Assembly: GCF_014596565.1 (NCBI RefSeq)
Contig: NZ_NOIN01000001.1
Location: 248,001-312,000, forward strand
Origin: Pseudomonas sp. PSB18
Lineage (GTDB): Bacteria > Pseudomonadota > Gammaproteobacteria > Pseudomonadales > Pseudomonadaceae
Length of the DNA: 64,000 bases
Direction of reading: 5' to 3'
Shown here: one piece after another, positions 22,556-33,305 of the stretch
Layout of the letters: every line of letters starts with the position of its first letter
How positions within the stretch are numbered: the stretch's first letter is position 1
The notes under the pieces: model-generated
Told to the model about the DNA's origin: nothing
Seen by the model: the letters and a program-made list of their open reading frames with translations, nothing else
Database searches by the model: none
Position numbers and translations under genes: made by a program

Positions 22556-22792
22556 TTACTTGCGCAAGTGCTCCATGATCTCGTCCTTTACCTGCAATCG
22601 TTTCTTCTTGAGCGTCTCCAGGGCAACGTCGGACAGTGCGGCGGACGTCGGCTTCTCGGCGTCTACCACCTCTGCATCAAGCTGGGAGTATTTTTGAAGC
22701 AGCGAGTCGAGTCTTGGATTCTCGCTGCGCTTTTGCTGGATGTGGTCTTTTTCGCACTTGAGATCCTGGCACAGATCATGGGACACCGGCAT
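22556..22792 (-). CDS. DUF465 / YdcH-family small coiled-coil protein
   Basis: The ATG at 22792, with GGAGG just upstream, gives 78 residues (MPVSHDLCQDLKCEKDHIQQ...). The DUF465 pattern is visible: a basic helical region NPRLDSLLQKYSQLDAEV and the ending LKKKRLQVKDEIMEHLRK. Members are short helical hairpins of unknown function, common and often stress-linked in pseudomonads. It is monocistronic. Confidence 0.85.
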   Translation of the reverse strand: MPVSHDLCQDLKCEKDHIQQKRSENPRLDSLLQKYSQLDAEVVDAEKPTSAALSDVALETLKKKRLQVKDEIMEHLRK

Positions 22793-23008
22793 GGAACACC
22801 TCCTTCTGACGGTCAATGACAGGCGCCTTTGAGGGGCGCCTCAACCATCAGGATGGCCTTGCCGACGGGGTTCTGTCGACCGCCAATCCGACCAGCGGTG
22901 ACCGTTCGTCGTACCGTATCGCTTTGCGATCAAACCTTTAGCCATACACCGCTCTCCATTGAACAGTGACACTCAAGATCACTTGTACAACCTGTACGGA
23001 GAATACCT

Positions 23009-23530
23009 ATGGACGGATTTACCCTGCGTCAACTCGGCCTGGCAGTTGCCCTGAGTACCAGCATGGGCATGGCATGGGCCGCGAGTTCCAACGACTTTGT
23101 CGACAACGCGGCGGCCGGTGGCATTGCGGAAATCGAAACCAGCAAACTGGCCCTGGAAAAAAGCGCATCGGCGGACGTCAAGGAGTTCGCCAACAAGATG
23201 ATCGCCGACCACACCAAGGCCAACCAGGAGTTGATGACCCTGGCTAAAAAGCACGACATCGAAGTGCCGGACGAAACCACTCTAGTGAAGAAGGCGAAGG
23301 CCAAGATTCTCGATATGCGCGATGAGTCCTTCGATGCCGCCTATGCCAATAATCAGGTCAAGGCCCACGAAGAAACCATCACCCTGTTCAAGAAAGAAGC
23401 CGAGACCGTCACCGACGACAAGAAGCCCGGCAACACCGAGCTCAAGGCGTTCGCCCAGAAGATGCTGCCGGATCTGCAGCACCACCTGGAAATGGCCAAG
23501 AAACTCCAGGCCGCACATCCCAGCAAGTAG
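23009..23530 (+). CDS. DUF4142 exported helical protein
   Basis: A 173-residue protein with a signal peptide (cleavage likely after MGMAWA, about residue 24) and a DUF4142 domain: ferritin-like helices with SNDFVDNAAAGGIAEIETSK and repeated KEFANKMIADHTKANQEL / KAFAQKMLPDLQHHLEMAK blocks. The family is periplasmic and of unknown function, often induced in stress or stationary phase. GGAG precedes the start and a terminator follows. Confidence 0.88.
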   Translation: MDGFTLRQLGLAVALSTSMGMAWAASSNDFVDNAAAGGIAEIETSKLALEKSASADVKEFANKMIADHTKANQELMTLAKKHDIEVPDETTLVKKAKAKILDMRDESFDAAYANNQVKAHEETITLFKKEAETVTDDKKPGNTELKAFAQKMLPDLQHHLEMAKKLQAAHPSK

Positions 23531-23555
23531 TGTTTCAGGCAGTACTGAAGGTCAG

Positions 23556-23592
23556 AAAAAGGCTCGTCCCCCCAGGAGGACGAGCCTTTTTT
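23556..23592 (+). terminator. Rho-independent terminator after the DUF4142 gene
   Basis: The stem ggctcgtcc / ggacgagcc is followed by six T; the A-run before it allows bidirectional use for the gene ending at 23604. Confidence 0.9.
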
Positions 23593-23603
23593 GCGTAGGT
23601 CGA

Positions 23604-23873
23604 TCAACCGCCGTCGGTGTCGATATCGGCGTCCGTGTCATCGCCGGATTTCGGCCGGTCAGGATCGGGCTTGAAACCCGGGCTGAAGGTGTTGTCGTTT
23701 TCCTGATGATGTTTTTTCTGATCGACCTCCTCGGCAGCGCTCTGGGCCTGGTCCGCGCCAGCCGGACTGATTGGCTTGGCATCGGGCAGTTGGGGATCGA
23801 TGGCCGGGTCGTTGCGGGGTGACGGGTTCTGCGTCTGACCTTGTTGCGCCGTGTTTGCGCGATCGTCGTTCAT
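23604..23873 (-). CDS. Acidic, probably disordered small protein
   Basis: The ATG at 23873 gives 89 residues (MNDDRANTAQQGQTQNPSPR...) dominated by D, E, Q, N, P and K, with no hydrophobic core and a D-rich tail (DDTDADIDTDGG). GAGGTGCCC lies before the start. Composition and isolation suggest an intrinsically disordered cytosolic protein of unknown function. It ends against a bidirectional terminator, which supports it being expressed. Confidence 0.6.
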   Translation of the reverse strand: MNDDRANTAQQGQTQNPSPRNDPAIDPQLPDAKPISPAGADQAQSAAEEVDQKKHHQENDNTFSPGFKPDPDRPKSGDDTDADIDTDGG

Positions 23874-23970
23874 GGGCACCTCTTCATGACAGAGGCCGGG
23901 GCGATGGACCGGCCTTGATCATTCGAAGGGAACGCAGCGGCTTCGGTTCCATTTGTTTGCGGCAGTGCGA

Positions 23971-26082
23971 TCAACCGCCGAGCACCGAGCGGACCATACG
24001 GGTCAAGGCATCCGGCCCATAGGGCTTGCTCAGCAGATGGGTGTCGGGGCTCAGTTGATGGTTGCGGGAAATGATGTCCCGTGTGTGACCGGACGTGAAC
24101 AGTACCGGCACCGGTGGCTTCTGCACCTTCGCCCAGGCCGCCAGGTCGGCACTCTTGATCAGGCCGGGCATGACCACGTCGGTGAAAATCAGGTCCACTT
24201 TGACGCCTTCGAGCAACAGCTTCATGGCCGCATCGGCGTTGGCGGCGGTGAGGGTTCGATAGCCGGATTGCTCGAGCAATTCCACCGATGCACTGCGCAC
24301 CGCATCGTTGTCCTCCACCACCAGGATCGTCTCGTGCCTGCCGGGCTGGGGCGTGTAGTCGTGGGTCTGTTCACCGGCTTCAGGTTGGTAGCTGCGAGGA
24401 AAGTACATCTGCGCCCGCGTGCCCTTGCCCAGGTCACTGGCGATCTCGATATGCCCGCCGCTCTGCTTGACGAACCCGAACACCATGCTCAGGCCTAACC
24501 CGGTGCCCTGGCCATCGGTCTTGGTGGTGAAAAACGGCTCGAATACCTGATTGAGAATGTCCGGCGGCATGCCGGTGCCACTGTCGACCACCGACAACCG
24601 CACATAGTCACCCGCCGGGATGCCTTTGCCGGCACAGGACGCTTCGTCGAGCAGGATGTTCTCGCCCAGTATCTGGATGGTGCCTTCGCCGCCCATGGCA
24701 TCGCGGGCATTGATCGCCAGGTTCAGCAGGGCATTTTCCAACTGGTTGCGATCCACATGGATGCACCAGGGCTCGTCGGGCAGGGTCACTTCGATCCGGA
24801 TGGTCTCGCCCAAGGCCCGTTGCAGCAATTCCTCCAGGTCGTCGTAGATACGCCGAGGGTTGTAGACCGCCGGTGACAGCGGCTGACGACGGGCAAAGGC
24901 CAACAGTTGCGATGACAACTTGGCGCCCCGCTCCACCGCCTCGATGGAAGCACTGATCCTGCGCTGCACATTGGCATTGTCCGGCTCGTGCCGTGCCAGC
25001 AAGTGCAGGTTGCCGGCGATCACTTGCAGCAGGTTGTTGAAGTCATGGGCGACGCCGCCGGTGAGCCCGCCAATGGCCTCGAGCTTCTGCGACTGGCGCA
25101 ACTGCTCTTCGGCCGCCAGCCGCGCCTGGACCTCATCGGCGACCCGCTGCTCCAGGTCTCGGGTGAACCTGAGCAGCGACGCTTCGGCGATCTTGCGTTC
25201 GTTGATGTCAATCAGCACACCGGGGAAACGCAGGGGCTTGCCCAACGCATCGAACTCGCATCGACCGCTGGCCTGCACCCACAGGTCATCGCCCTCGGGG
25301 CGACGTATCCGGTATTCGGCATTGAAGGCCGAACCGGTGCTCAAGGTCAGTTCAATGCGTTGCTTGAGCTCATCAAGGTCATCGGGATGAACACGCTGGC
25401 GGGCAATCTCGATGGGTAGCGCCTCCAGCGGCGTATCTGGCGGGTAGTCGAACGTGCGGGCGAAACGCTCGTCGCCGGACAGGGTGTCGGCCTGGACATC
25501 CCAGACAAACGAGCCCAGCAGTGGCCCTGCCGAAAGGGCCAGCTGGATGCGTTCATTGACGGCGCGATAACTGCGTTCCGCTGCCTGGCGAGCCCGCTCG
25601 GACAGGACCAGCTCGGTGGTTTCCACGACAATCGCCAGCACGCCGGCCGGTGCCTGGTCATTGTCGGGCACGGGGCTGTAGAAAAGATCCAACCACACAT
25701 CTTCGGGCTTGCCATCACGCAACAGGACCAGTTCCTTGCTGCGATAGGACAACGTGCCGCCGGCCAGGCATACGTCCAACACGTGGCGATTGAACTCGGC
25801 CACTTCCGGCCAGCCCAGTTCCACCGCGCATCCCAACAGATAGGGATGACGCCCGCCGGCGAACTCGGCGTAGGCATCGTTGTAGATCATGAAGCCCTGG
25901 CGGCCCCACAACATGACCATCGGCAAGGGCGAAGCCAGCAACACCTGAACGGCACTGCGCAGGCTGGCGGACCAATCTTCGATAGGGCCCAGCTCGGTCT
26001 GGCGCCAATCGTATGCCCGGATGCGCCGGGCCATTTCACCGTCCCATCCGGGACATCCGTGAGGCTGGGATAAGAACTCCAT
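23971..26082 (-). CDS. PAS-domain hybrid sensor histidine kinase
   Basis: From the ATG at 26082 the 703-residue protein shows a PAS domain (about 35-160), a second PAS/PAC (about 180-305), the HisKA phospho-acceptor HDFNN (about 345), an HATPase_c domain with N-box [21 protein letters not shown] and [10 protein letters not shown], and a C-terminal receiver domain (about 585-700) with ILVVEDND and phospho-accepting D in FTDVVMPG. No membrane helix is evident, so it is probably a cytosolic hybrid kinase. No DNA-binding partner is adjacent. Extending upstream adds 47 residues unlike the family. Confidence 0.92.
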   Translation of the reverse strand: MEFLSQPHGCPGWDGEMARRIRAYDWRQTELGPIEDWSASLRSAVQVLLASPLPMVMLWGRQGFMIYNDAYAEFAGGRHPYLLGCAVELGWPEVAEFNRHVLDVCLAGGTLSYRSKELVLLRDGKPEDVWLDLFYSPVPDNDQAPAGVLAIVVETTELVLSERARQAAERSYRAVNERIQLALSAGPLLGSFVWDVQADTLSGDERFARTFDYPPDTPLEALPIEIARQRVHPDDLDELKQRIELTLSTGSAFNAEYRIRRPEGDDLWVQASGRCEFDALGKPLRFPGVLIDINERKIAEASLLRFTRDLEQRVADEVQARLAAEEQLRQSQKLEAIGGLTGGVAHDFNNLLQVIAGNLHLLARHEPDNANVQRRISASIEAVERGAKLSSQLLAFARRQPLSPAVYNPRRIYDDLEELLQRALGETIRIEVTLPDEPWCIHVDRNQLENALLNLAINARDAMGGEGTIQILGENILLDEASCAGKGIPAGDYVRLSVVDSGTGMPPDILNQVFEPFFTTKTDGQGTGLGLSMVFGFVKQSGGHIEIASDLGKGTRAQMYFPRSYQPEAGEQTHDYTPQPGRHETILVVEDNDAVRSASVELLEQSGYRTLTAANADAAMKLLLEGVKVDLIFTDVVMPGLIKSADLAAWAKVQKPPVPVLFTSGHTRDIISRNHQLSPDTHLLSKPYGPDALTRMVRSVLGG

Positions 26083-26219
26083 GGGCGACTCTGAACCTCG
26101 AATGGCTGCGGGGAATCGGCATATCGCGAGCCCCTTGTGCTCAGACCTTCGAGCGCGAGGTTGGCATTTGGTTTCATGCCGGCCAAGCCAAAGACACCCG
26201 TGGCCAGACGACAACGGGC

Positions 26220-29200
26220 TCAACGAAAATCGCGGCTGCGCACGTTGATGCCCGCCAGCAACCCGGTCAGGTCGCTCAGACGTCCGGCAATCAGATGACG
26301 GACTTCACCAACGCTTTCCCAGCGCCCGTCGACCCGAAGCAACTGCGAACCCACCAGGACTTTGCGTTGGCGCTCGGCCAGGTCGCGCCAGACCACCACA
26401 TTGAGGTTGCCGAATTCATCCTCCAGGGTAACGAAGGTCACTCCACTGGCCGTACCCGGACGTTGGCGACCGGTCACCAGACCGGCCACGCTGACGTTGC
26501 GGCCATGCTCCACCTCCTGCAATTCCCGGGAGCTGCGACAGCGGCGGGCACGCAGTTCAGGGCGCAGCAAGGCCAGCGGATGAGGGCCCAGTGTTGTGCC
26601 GAGGGTGGCGTAGTCGGCAAACAGATCTTCCCCCAACGAGGGCTTGGGCAGATTCACCGGCGGTTCCTCCTGACTGGGCAAACCGGCAAACAGACCCAAT
26701 TGCTTCTGCACGCCGGCCACTTCCCAGCGTGCACGATGGCGATCACCGACCAGGCCACGCAAGGCCCCGGCGTCGGCCAATTGTTCCTGGGCCCGGGCAT
26801 CGAGTTGCGCGCGCTCGCCCAGGTCGGCCACGTCAGTGAATGCCCGCTGCCGACGAGCCGCCTCGATACGCCGGGCGTCGTCTTCACGAAAGCCCTTGAT
26901 CAGGCGCAAGCCCATGCGAATCGCCGGTTGCCGACCTTCCTGGGGTTCGAGACTGCAATCCCAATCGCTGGCGCGCACGTCCACCGGACGGATCTGCAAT
27001 TGGTGCCGGCGGGCATCCTGCAGGATCTGGTCCGGGCTGTAGAACCCCATGGGCCAGCTGTTGATCAGGGCGCAGGCGAACGCTGCCGGCTCGTGGCATT
27101 TGAGCCAACTGCTGGCGTAGGTCAGCAAGGCGAAGCTGGCGGCGTGGGACTCCGGAAAACCGTAGTTGCCGAAGCCCTTGATCTGCTCGAAGATCTGCGC
27201 GGCGAACTCGGGGGTGTAGCGGTTGCGCGCCATTCCCTCTGCCAGGCGTAGACGGTGCGGTTCAAGCCCGCCGTGACGTTTCCAGGCGGCCATGGAACGG
27301 CGCAACTGGTCCGCTTCGCCGGCGGTATAGTCGGCCGCCACGATGGCGATCTGCATGACCTGTTCCTGGAATAACGGAATGCCCAGGGTACGTCCGAGCA
27401 CCTCCTCCAATTGCGGCGAAGGGTACGTGACGGGCTCCTCTTTATTTCGCCGCTTCAGGTACGGATGCACCATGCCGCCCTGGATCGGCCCCGGGCGCAC
27501 GATCGCCACTTCGATCACCAGGTCATAGAAATTCTCGGGCCTGAGCCGGGGCAACATCGCCATCTGAGCCCGTGATTCGATCTGGAACACACCGATGGTG
27601 TCCGCACGGCTGATCATCTCGAAGGTGGCGGCATCTTCACGGGGCAGACTCGCCAAAGTGTATCGCTGCCCCCGGTAGTGCTGGATCAGGTCAAAACATC
27701 GGCGAATCGCGCTGAGCATGCCCAGGGCCAGGATATCCACTTTCAACAGCCCGACCGCATCCAGGTCATCCTTGTCCCACTGGATGATGGTGCGCTCGGC
27801 CATGGCGGCGTTTTCCACCGGCACCAGGGTGTCCAGCGGCTGCTCGGAAATCACGAAGCCGCCGGGGTGCTGGGACAGGTGCCGGGGAAAGCCGATCAGT
27901 TGCTGGGTCAGGCTCAGCACTCGGCGCAAGATCGGAGTGTCCGGGTCGAAACCGCCCTCGCGCAGACGCTCCACGGGTGGCGCCTCATCGCTCCAGCGAC
28001 CGCAACAGTCGGCCAACGCATTGACCTGATCCGGCGGCAGGCCCAGGGCCTTGGCGACGTCCCGCACCGCCCCGGCGCCGTGGTAACTGCTGACCACCGC
28101 CGTCAATGCCGCGCGATGGCGACCGTAGCGCTGGAAGACGTATTGCAGCACCTCTTCGCGGCGTTCATGTTCAAAATCCACGTCGATGTCCGGCGGCTCG
28201 TTGCGCTCTCGGGACAGGAAGCGTTCGAACAACAGGTTGGTTCGGCTCGGGTCGATTTCGGTGATGCCCAGGGCATAACACACCGCCGAGTTGGCCGCCG
28301 AGCCACGTCCCTGGCAAAGGATATTGCGCTGGCGGGCAAATCTGACGATGTCCTGCACGGTGAGGAAGTAGCTGTCGTAACCCAGCTCGGCGATCAATTC
28401 CAATTCTTTGTCGATCTGTTCCCGGACCTTATCGTCTCCCCCTTTTCCCCAACGCTCGCGCAGGCCCCGTTCGGTCAGTTCCCGCAACCACGACGTCGGA
28501 TCATGCCCCTCGGGCACCAACTCCCGGGGGTATTCATAGCGCAACTGACCCAGGTCGAAGGTACAACGCCGGGCGATCGCCAGGGTTTCATCGAGCAACC
28601 GGCGGGGATAGAGATCGGCCAGATCCTTACGGCTGCGCAGATGGCGCTCGCCGTTGGGGTGCAGGCGCTGGCCGGCCTCAGCCACCGTGACGTGATGCCG
28701 GATGGCGGTCATGGTGTCCTGCAAGGCGCGACGGCCACGCACGTGCATGTGCACATCGCCCGTGGCGACGGCAGGCAGCGCCAGGCGGTCCGCCAGCGCC
28801 AACAAGTCGGCCAGGCGACGCCGGTCGTCCTGGCCGCAATGCAACTGCACCGACAGCCACAGGCGCCCGGCGAAGATCGACTGAAGCCAGCGGCCCTGCT
28901 CCTCGACCTCGTTGCCATCGGGTACCCATAGTGCCAACAACCCCGGCCAGGGATCGTCGAAGTCTTCCCGCACGATACGATAGCGGCCCTTCTCGCTGCG
29001 ACGGCGGGCACGGGTGATCAACCGGCACAAGGCTTGATAGCCCTCAAGGTTTTCCACCAGCAGCACCAGTTTCGGGCCGTTCTCGATCCGGATCTCGCTG
29101 CCGACGATCAACGGCAGGTTCAATTCCTTGGCCGCTTGCCAGGCCCGAACGATGCCGGCCAATGTGCACTCGTCGGTGATCGCCAGGGCCCGGTAGCCTT

Positions 29201-29297
29201 GCTGGCTGGCCCGGCGACACAGTTCCAAAGCACTGGAAGCGCCACGCTGGAAACTGAAATTCGACAGGCAATGCAGCTCGGCATAGTCGACGTTCAT
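26220..29297 (-). CDS. dnaE2: Error-prone DNA polymerase III alpha subunit DnaE2 (ImuC)
   Basis: The ATG at 29297 gives 1025 residues with the N-terminal PHP domain ([20 protein letters not shown]), the C-family catalytic aspartates region ([16 protein letters not shown]) and an OB-fold domain near the C terminus. DnaE2 performs translesion synthesis with ImuA and ImuB. It overlaps imuB by four bases (ATGA). It is the last gene of the lexA2-imuA-imuB-dnaE2 mutasome operon, which is damage-inducible in Pseudomonas. Confidence 0.96.
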   Translation of the reverse strand: MNVDYAELHCLSNFSFQRGASSALELCRRASQQGYRALAITDECTLAGIVRAWQAAKELNLPLIVGSEIRIENGPKLVLLVENLEGYQALCRLITRARRRSEKGRYRIVREDFDDPWPGLLALWVPDGNEVEEQGRWLQSIFAGRLWLSVQLHCGQDDRRRLADLLALADRLALPAVATGDVHMHVRGRRALQDTMTAIRHHVTVAEAGQRLHPNGERHLRSRKDLADLYPRRLLDETLAIARRCTFDLGQLRYEYPRELVPEGHDPTSWLRELTERGLRERWGKGGDDKVREQIDKELELIAELGYDSYFLTVQDIVRFARQRNILCQGRGSAANSAVCYALGITEIDPSRTNLLFERFLSRERNEPPDIDVDFEHERREEVLQYVFQRYGRHRAALTAVVSSYHGAGAVRDVAKALGLPPDQVNALADCCGRWSDEAPPVERLREGGFDPDTPILRRVLSLTQQLIGFPRHLSQHPGGFVISEQPLDTLVPVENAAMAERTIIQWDKDDLDAVGLLKVDILALGMLSAIRRCFDLIQHYRGQRYTLASLPREDAATFEMISRADTIGVFQIESRAQMAMLPRLRPENFYDLVIEVAIVRPGPIQGGMVHPYLKRRNKEEPVTYPSPQLEEVLGRTLGIPLFQEQVMQIAIVAADYTAGEADQLRRSMAAWKRHGGLEPHRLRLAEGMARNRYTPEFAAQIFEQIKGFGNYGFPESHAASFALLTYASSWLKCHEPAAFACALINSWPMGFYSPDQILQDARRHQLQIRPVDVRASDWDCSLEPQEGRQPAIRMGLRLIKGFREDDARRIEAARRQRAFTDVADLGERAQLDARAQEQLADAGALRGLVGDRHRARWEVAGVQKQLGLFAGLPSQEEPPVNLPKPSLGEDLFADYATLGTTLGPHPLALLRPELRARRCRSSRELQEVEHGRNVSVAGLVTGRQRPGTASGVTFVTLEDEFGNLNVVVWRDLAERQRKVLVGSQLLRVDGRWESVGEVRHLIAGRLSDLTGLLAGINVRSRDFR

Positions 29298-30715
29298 GCG
29301 AACCAGCCCTGCAACCACAGCGGGCCGCCCTCGCCCACCGGTCGATAGGCCCAGCCCCGTTGTCCCGCAAGGGTTTCGACCAGGTAGTAATCGCGGCGCA
29401 CGTCGGCACCGTCCCACCAACCGGTTTCGATGCGCTCAGGCCCCATGAGGACGCGCGCCTGGCCTTCCGGCAGCGCCTGGGGTTCGTCCAGCAGCCAGCC
29501 GGGACGCTGCACACCGTTGCGTATCGCGCAGGCCTGGGGCCGGGGCTGAGGCGTCATCTGCCAGGCGCACTCGGGCCGGTGGTCGTCGCGAAACCCCAGT
29601 CCCTGCACTGCGTCGTCCCCCAACCGTGTGCGCAACCGCTCCCGCAGTTGCTCCCAGGGCAAGGACTGTTGGGGACGCTCATCGAACAGCTCCAGGCGCT
29701 GGGGCACGAAGCTCGGCAGGTCCTCGGCACACAAGCGAAAGCCGCGCACCGGTGCCTCGACCTGCACCTGTTCCAAACGGCCACGGGCCAGTTCGAAGAG
29801 CATCGAGGGGTCCCGTTCGGCACTGAGCAGGCCGACCTTGATGATCGTGTCCGGCAACCCGGCGTGTTCCAGGTGCAGGTCAAAACGCTGCACACCACTG
29901 TCACGGCCGCACAGGAAAGCCGACAGGTCACCGGTCAACCGGCGTAACGGGAACAGCAGCGCCTGATGGGACTGGACGTCGTAGTTGAGTTCGATGCGCA
30001 CATCGAAACGGTCCGGCGGCAGATAGAACGACAGCGCCAGGGAGCGACTGCCGATCAATGCGTCGAGGTGCTTGAGGACCTGGGCTTCGAAGCGCCGTGC
30101 CAGCGTGTGCCGGGGCAATGCCTGGACCTGTTCCAGGCAGCGCAACCCCATGCGCGACAACGCCGTGGCGACGTCGGGGGGCAGGCCGATCCGATCCACC
30201 GGCATCTGTCCCAGGCGTTGTCGCAGGCTCTCGGCATCCGCTACCACCAGGGCATCATGGGCATTGGCGAGCACCCGCGCCGCCACCGGGTTCGGGGCCG
30301 CGACGATGCGATGACGAAAGCCCAGTTCCGTCAGTTCGGCCCGCAGCCGTGCCTCGAAGACCGGCCAGGGCCCGAACAGGCCCAGGCTCGACTCGATCTC
30401 GAACAGCACCGTGCGTGGGTAATGCACGCTGACCTGGGAGCTGAACCGGTAAGCCCAGGCCGCCAGGAATTGCTGCCAGTGCTCGATCTGCGCGGCGTCG
30501 TATTCGGCGGTGGCAAAGCCTTTGCTCAGGGCCTGGGCGGCGGTCATGGTCTGGCCGGGACGCAGGCCCAGGGCCCGGGCGGGCCCGTTGACCGCTTGCA
30601 GCACCCGGCGCTGGGCCGGGCCGGTCAAAAGCGCCAGGGGTTCCTCGGGATCGGGGCGCTGACGCAGCGCGGCGTCCAGCGCCAATTGCGGGAAGAGAAT
30701 GCAGACCCAGCGCAT
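29294..30715 (-). CDS. imuB: Y-family polymerase-like protein ImuB
   Basis: The ATG at 30715 gives 473 residues ([20 protein letters not shown]). The protein resembles Y-family polymerases but, as is known for ImuB, lacks the usual catalytic acidic triad; instead it acts as the clamp-binding hub that recruits ImuA and DnaE2 during mutagenic repair. Palm/finger-like and little-finger-like regions cover about residues 1-330. It starts seven bases after imuA and overlaps dnaE2. Confidence 0.93.
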   Translation of the reverse strand: MRWVCILFPQLALDAALRQRPDPEEPLALLTGPAQRRVLQAVNGPARALGLRPGQTMTAAQALSKGFATAEYDAAQIEHWQQFLAAWAYRFSSQVSVHYPRTVLFEIESSLGLFGPWPVFEARLRAELTELGFRHRIVAAPNPVAARVLANAHDALVVADAESLRQRLGQMPVDRIGLPPDVATALSRMGLRCLEQVQALPRHTLARRFEAQVLKHLDALIGSRSLALSFYLPPDRFDVRIELNYDVQSHQALLFPLRRLTGDLSAFLCGRDSGVQRFDLHLEHAGLPDTIIKVGLLSAERDPSMLFELARGRLEQVQVEAPVRGFRLCAEDLPSFVPQRLELFDERPQQSLPWEQLRERLRTRLGDDAVQGLGFRDDHRPECAWQMTPQPRPQACAIRNGVQRPGWLLDEPQALPEGQARVLMGPERIETGWWDGADVRRDYYLVETLAGQRGWAYRPVGEGGPLWLQGWFA

Positions 30716-30722
30716 CGCAACC

Positions 30723-31352
30723 TCAATGCCCTGTTGACGTGGCGTGGGCAAAGGCAATCGGTGCCGAACGGACCAACCCGCCCCGGCATTTAAGCACGCG
30801 CAGTTGTCCGGGCCCGGCATCGATGGCAATGCGCAGGGCCGCCGGCGACGGATTGATGGCTTCCTGGATCGGGCGCCAGGCGAACGCCAGGGTCTGACCG
30901 GTTTCCGCGGCCACTTGCAGGCGGCGCAAGGCACGGTCATCCGCCTGACGCGGCCAGCACAGGACCGCCCCGCAACTGCCCGAACGCAGGCATTGTTCAG
31001 TGGCCCACAGGGCATCGCGCTCATCGGCCCGGATCACCGACAGCTGGCTCAGGTCCACCCCGGCGCTCTGCCAGGCCTGGGGATAGGGCACGAACGGCGG
31101 TGCCACCAACACGATCCGTTCCCCCTGCGCAGACAGTCGCGCCAGGGTCGGCCACACCAGTTGCAACTCACCCAGGCCCGGCGCGGCGAGGAGGATTTCC
31201 GTCAGCGCCGCTTCCGGCCAGCCACCACTGGGCAACGCCGCGTCCAGTGCGGCATGGCCGGTGGGTTGCGGGCTGGCGGCCGGAGGCGCAGGCCGACCTT
31301 TCCAGACCTGGCCGCCATTGAACAGCGTGTCCAGCGCAACGACCGCGCCCAT
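30723..31352 (-). CDS. imuA: SOS mutagenesis protein ImuA
   Basis: A 209-residue RecA/SulA-like protein (MGAVVALDTLFNGGQVWKGR...), with the ALPSGGWPEAALTEIL and ERIVLVAPP blocks typical of Pseudomonas ImuA. It is an accessory factor of the ImuB-DnaE2 mutasome and interacts with RecA in related systems. The start overlaps the lexA2 stop by one base (TGATG). Confidence 0.92.
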   Translation of the reverse strand: MGAVVALDTLFNGGQVWKGRPAPPAASPQPTGHAALDAALPSGGWPEAALTEILLAAPGLGELQLVWPTLARLSAQGERIVLVAPPFVPYPQAWQSAGVDLSQLSVIRADERDALWATEQCLRSGSCGAVLCWPRQADDRALRRLQVAAETGQTLAFAWRPIQEAINPSPAALRIAIDAGPGQLRVLKCRGGLVRSAPIAFAHATSTGH

Positions 31353-31969
31353 CAGCCTTGCCTCAACAGGCCACAGAACACCCCTTCTATCGCCAGGTCC
31401 TGGTCGGCCTCGACGATGATCGGCTGATAGGCCGGATTGCGCGGCAACAAGCGCACCCGCTCGCCGATTTGCTCGAAACGCTTGATGGTGACTTCGCCGT
31501 CGAGCCGCGCCACCACGATTTGTCCGTTCGCGGCCTGGGGCGTGCGCTGGACACCCACCAGGTCGCCGTCGAGGATGCCGTCGCCGATCATCGAATCGCC
31601 CTGGACCCGCAGTAGATAATCCGGCGCCTTGGTGAAAATCGCCGGGTCCAGCATCAGGCGATCGTGGACCTCGGCATCGGCGCCGATCGGCCGACCGGCG
31701 GCCACACGCCCCAGCACTGGCACGTCCAGCAGCTCGGGACGCGGTGGCTGGTTCAGCAAACGGATGCCCCGGGCCTGGTGCGGATTGACTTCGATAAAGC
31801 CGGCCTCGGTCAACGCCAGCACATGCTTGCGCGCCACGCTGCGGGAGGCGAAACCGAACGCCTCGCTGATTTCAGCGAGGCTGGGAGGCTGGCCCTGGTC
31901 GGCGATGCGTTCGCGGATGAAGGTCAGGATGGCGGCGCGGCGGGGGGTGAGAGTCGTCATGGAGTACAT
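31352..31969 (-). CDS. lexA2: Second LexA repressor (LexA2)
   Basis: A 205-residue LexA: N-terminal winged helix (about 1-65, SLAEISEAFGFASRSVARKH), self-cleavage site Ala-Gly in VLGRVAAGRP, catalytic Ser in GDSMIGDGILDGD and catalytic Lys in DGEVTIKRF. The start at 31969 has AGGAG five bases away; an ATG three codons later (31960) is too far from it. An 18-bp palindrome covers the start codon, so it very probably represses itself and the downstream imuA-imuB-dnaE2 genes, as known for LexA2 of P. putida. Confidence 0.94.
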   Translation of the reverse strand: MYSMTTLTPRRAAILTFIRERIADQGQPPSLAEISEAFGFASRSVARKHVLALTEAGFIEVNPHQARGIRLLNQPPRPELLDVPVLGRVAAGRPIGADAEVHDRLMLDPAIFTKAPDYLLRVQGDSMIGDGILDGDLVGVQRTPQAANGQIVVARLDGEVTIKRFEQIGERVRLLPRNPAYQPIIVEADQDLAIEGVFCGLLRQG

Positions 31970-31978
31970 TTGTACTCC
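31961..31978. promoter_or_regulatory. LexA2-type operator over the lexA2 start codon
   Basis: Perfect palindrome ggagtaca-tt-tgtactcc, containing GTAC-N4-GTAC. The LexA2 motif reported in P. putida is GTAC-N4-GTGC, one base different. It covers the start codon and part of the ribosome site, so bound repressor would block both transcription and initiation. Confidence 0.75.
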
Positions 31979-32035
31979 TGTCGGTTTTTTCTGACAAGCA
32001 CCACCAGTCAGTTCACCGGTCGGCAGTGCCGTCGC

Positions 32036-32062
32036 TATCGCGAGCAAGCTCGGCTCCCACAG
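32036..32062. repeat. Single REP copy
   Basis: One half-unit (tcgcgagcaagctcggctcccacag) between the DUF971 stop and lexA2. Confidence 0.7.
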
Positions 32063-32067
32063 GGGAC

Positions 32068-32346
32068 TCAGTGTTCAAACGCTGCCAGGTAAGCCCACGG
32101 ATAGATCCCGCGCTCATGCCCATCACTGAAGACCAATTGAACCCCATACCCCTGGGCATTGACTTCAACCACCCGAATCCGCGAATCGACCAACACCGCC
32201 AGCCCTTGCAGGCGAAACGCTCGGCACTGGGAGCATGGGCATTGGCGGCGCAGTTCGGCGTGGTCCAGCCGTTGTTCGCGACCATCGGGCCAATCGAGCC
32301 GCAATTGTCCCTTGCCTTGGGAATTACCAATCGCCAGCGGGTTCAT
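32068..32346 (-). CDS. DUF971 (GBBH-like N-terminal) protein
   Basis: A 92-residue single-domain DUF971 protein. The domain is the N-terminal part of gamma-butyrobetaine hydroxylase and also occurs at the end of the plant Fe-S scaffold HCF101. The metal-type motif CPCSQC (residues 36-41) and the ending GIYPWAYLAAFEH fit. It overlaps the HEAT-repeat gene by four bases (ATGA), so it is the eighth and last gene of the GntR/AprAB-like/ABC operon. A role in Fe-S maturation of the flavoenzyme or ferredoxin there is only an inference. Confidence 0.88.
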   Translation of the reverse strand: MNPLAIGNSQGKGQLRLDWPDGREQRLDHAELRRQCPCSQCRAFRLQGLAVLVDSRIRVVEVNAQGYGVQLVFSDGHERGIYPWAYLAAFEH

Positions 32347-33305
32347 CGCAACTGCTCCAGGGCAATGCGCACGGCTTTGCGCACTTCGGGGTCGCCATCG
32401 TCCTGGGCAGCCTGCAAGGCCGCAATGGCGCCTGGATCATGCAACTCCCCCAACGCCAGGGCCGCCTCCTTGCGCAGGTTGCTGATGGGATGCCCCAGGG
32501 TATCGATCAAGGGTTGCAACGCCGGGGCGTAGCGCAAGCGGCCAAGGCTGCGGGTGGCCCGCAGGCGCACTTGCCAATAATCGTCACCCAGCGCATCGAT
32601 CAGGGCCGGACCGGCCTCGCTGTGGCCGACCTTGCCCAGGGTGGTGGCCGCCTCCTCGCGCACCGACCAGATCGGGTCTCGCAGCGCCCGGCACAGCGCC
32701 GGCAAGACCCGTGGGTCCGAAGCCAGGCCCAGGGCACCGGTGGCCACTCGGCGCACCTCATTGTCCGGATCCTCACTGGCAAGCCTTGCCAGGGCCGGCA
32801 AGGCCTCAAGGTGTTTGAGCCACCCCAGCACCCCGACGGCCTCTCGGCGCACGCCGGCATCGCTATCGGCCAGGGCCGCGATCGCAGCCGGTGCAGCGTC
32901 CATCAGACGCAACTCGCGCAAGGCCCTGAACGCCGCAATACGCACACCGATATCCCCGTGGGCAGTCCAAGGCAGGATCACCCTCCCCGCCGCTTCGCTC
33001 TTGAGCAGGCTCAGGCTCTGGGCAGCAGCGGCCTGAACGGTCGAAGACGGATCGATCAGGGCTTGGCACAGGCCCTCGACCACCACCGTCTCTTCCCAGG
33101 CCTCAAGCAGTCGCGCCGCTTCGGCCCGCACCTCGTCACTGGGGTCCCGGCCCAGGCGATCCACCAGCCACGACAGGCCTTCAGGTTCTTCCAGGTCAGC
33201 CAGTTCAATCAGGGCAATACGGCGCACACCGGGATCGGCGTCAGTCAACCGCGGTTGCAGGAGGAGAATATCGTCGTTGTCGGTGCTTTCGAATAGAGAG
33301 GTCAT
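32343..33305 (-). CDS. HEAT-repeat protein (PBS-lyase-like)
   Basis: This 320-residue protein consists of about nine or ten HEAT-like helical repeats of about 31 residues (pattern DADPGVRRIALIELADL, DPSDEVRAEAARLLE, DSDAGVRREAVGVLGWL, DPEVRKAVRIALEQL). Such solenoids serve as binding scaffolds; no catalytic residues are evident. It overlaps the ABC ATPase gene upstream and DUF971 downstream by ATGA junctions, so its synthesis is locked to the transporter. It may assist assembly of the Fe-S flavoenzyme, but this is not shown. Confidence 0.9.
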   Translation of the reverse strand: MTSLFESTDNDDILLLQPRLTDADPGVRRIALIELADLEEPEGLSWLVDRLGRDPSDEVRAEAARLLEAWEETVVVEGLCQALIDPSSTVQAAAAQSLSLLKSEAAGRVILPWTAHGDIGVRIAAFRALRELRLMDAAPAAIAALADSDAGVRREAVGVLGWLKHLEALPALARLASEDPDNEVRRVATGALGLASDPRVLPALCRALRDPIWSVREEAATTLGKVGHSEAGPALIDALGDDYWQVRLRATRSLGRLRYAPALQPLIDTLGHPISNLRKEAALALGELHDPGAIAALQAAQDDGDPEVRKAVRIALEQLR

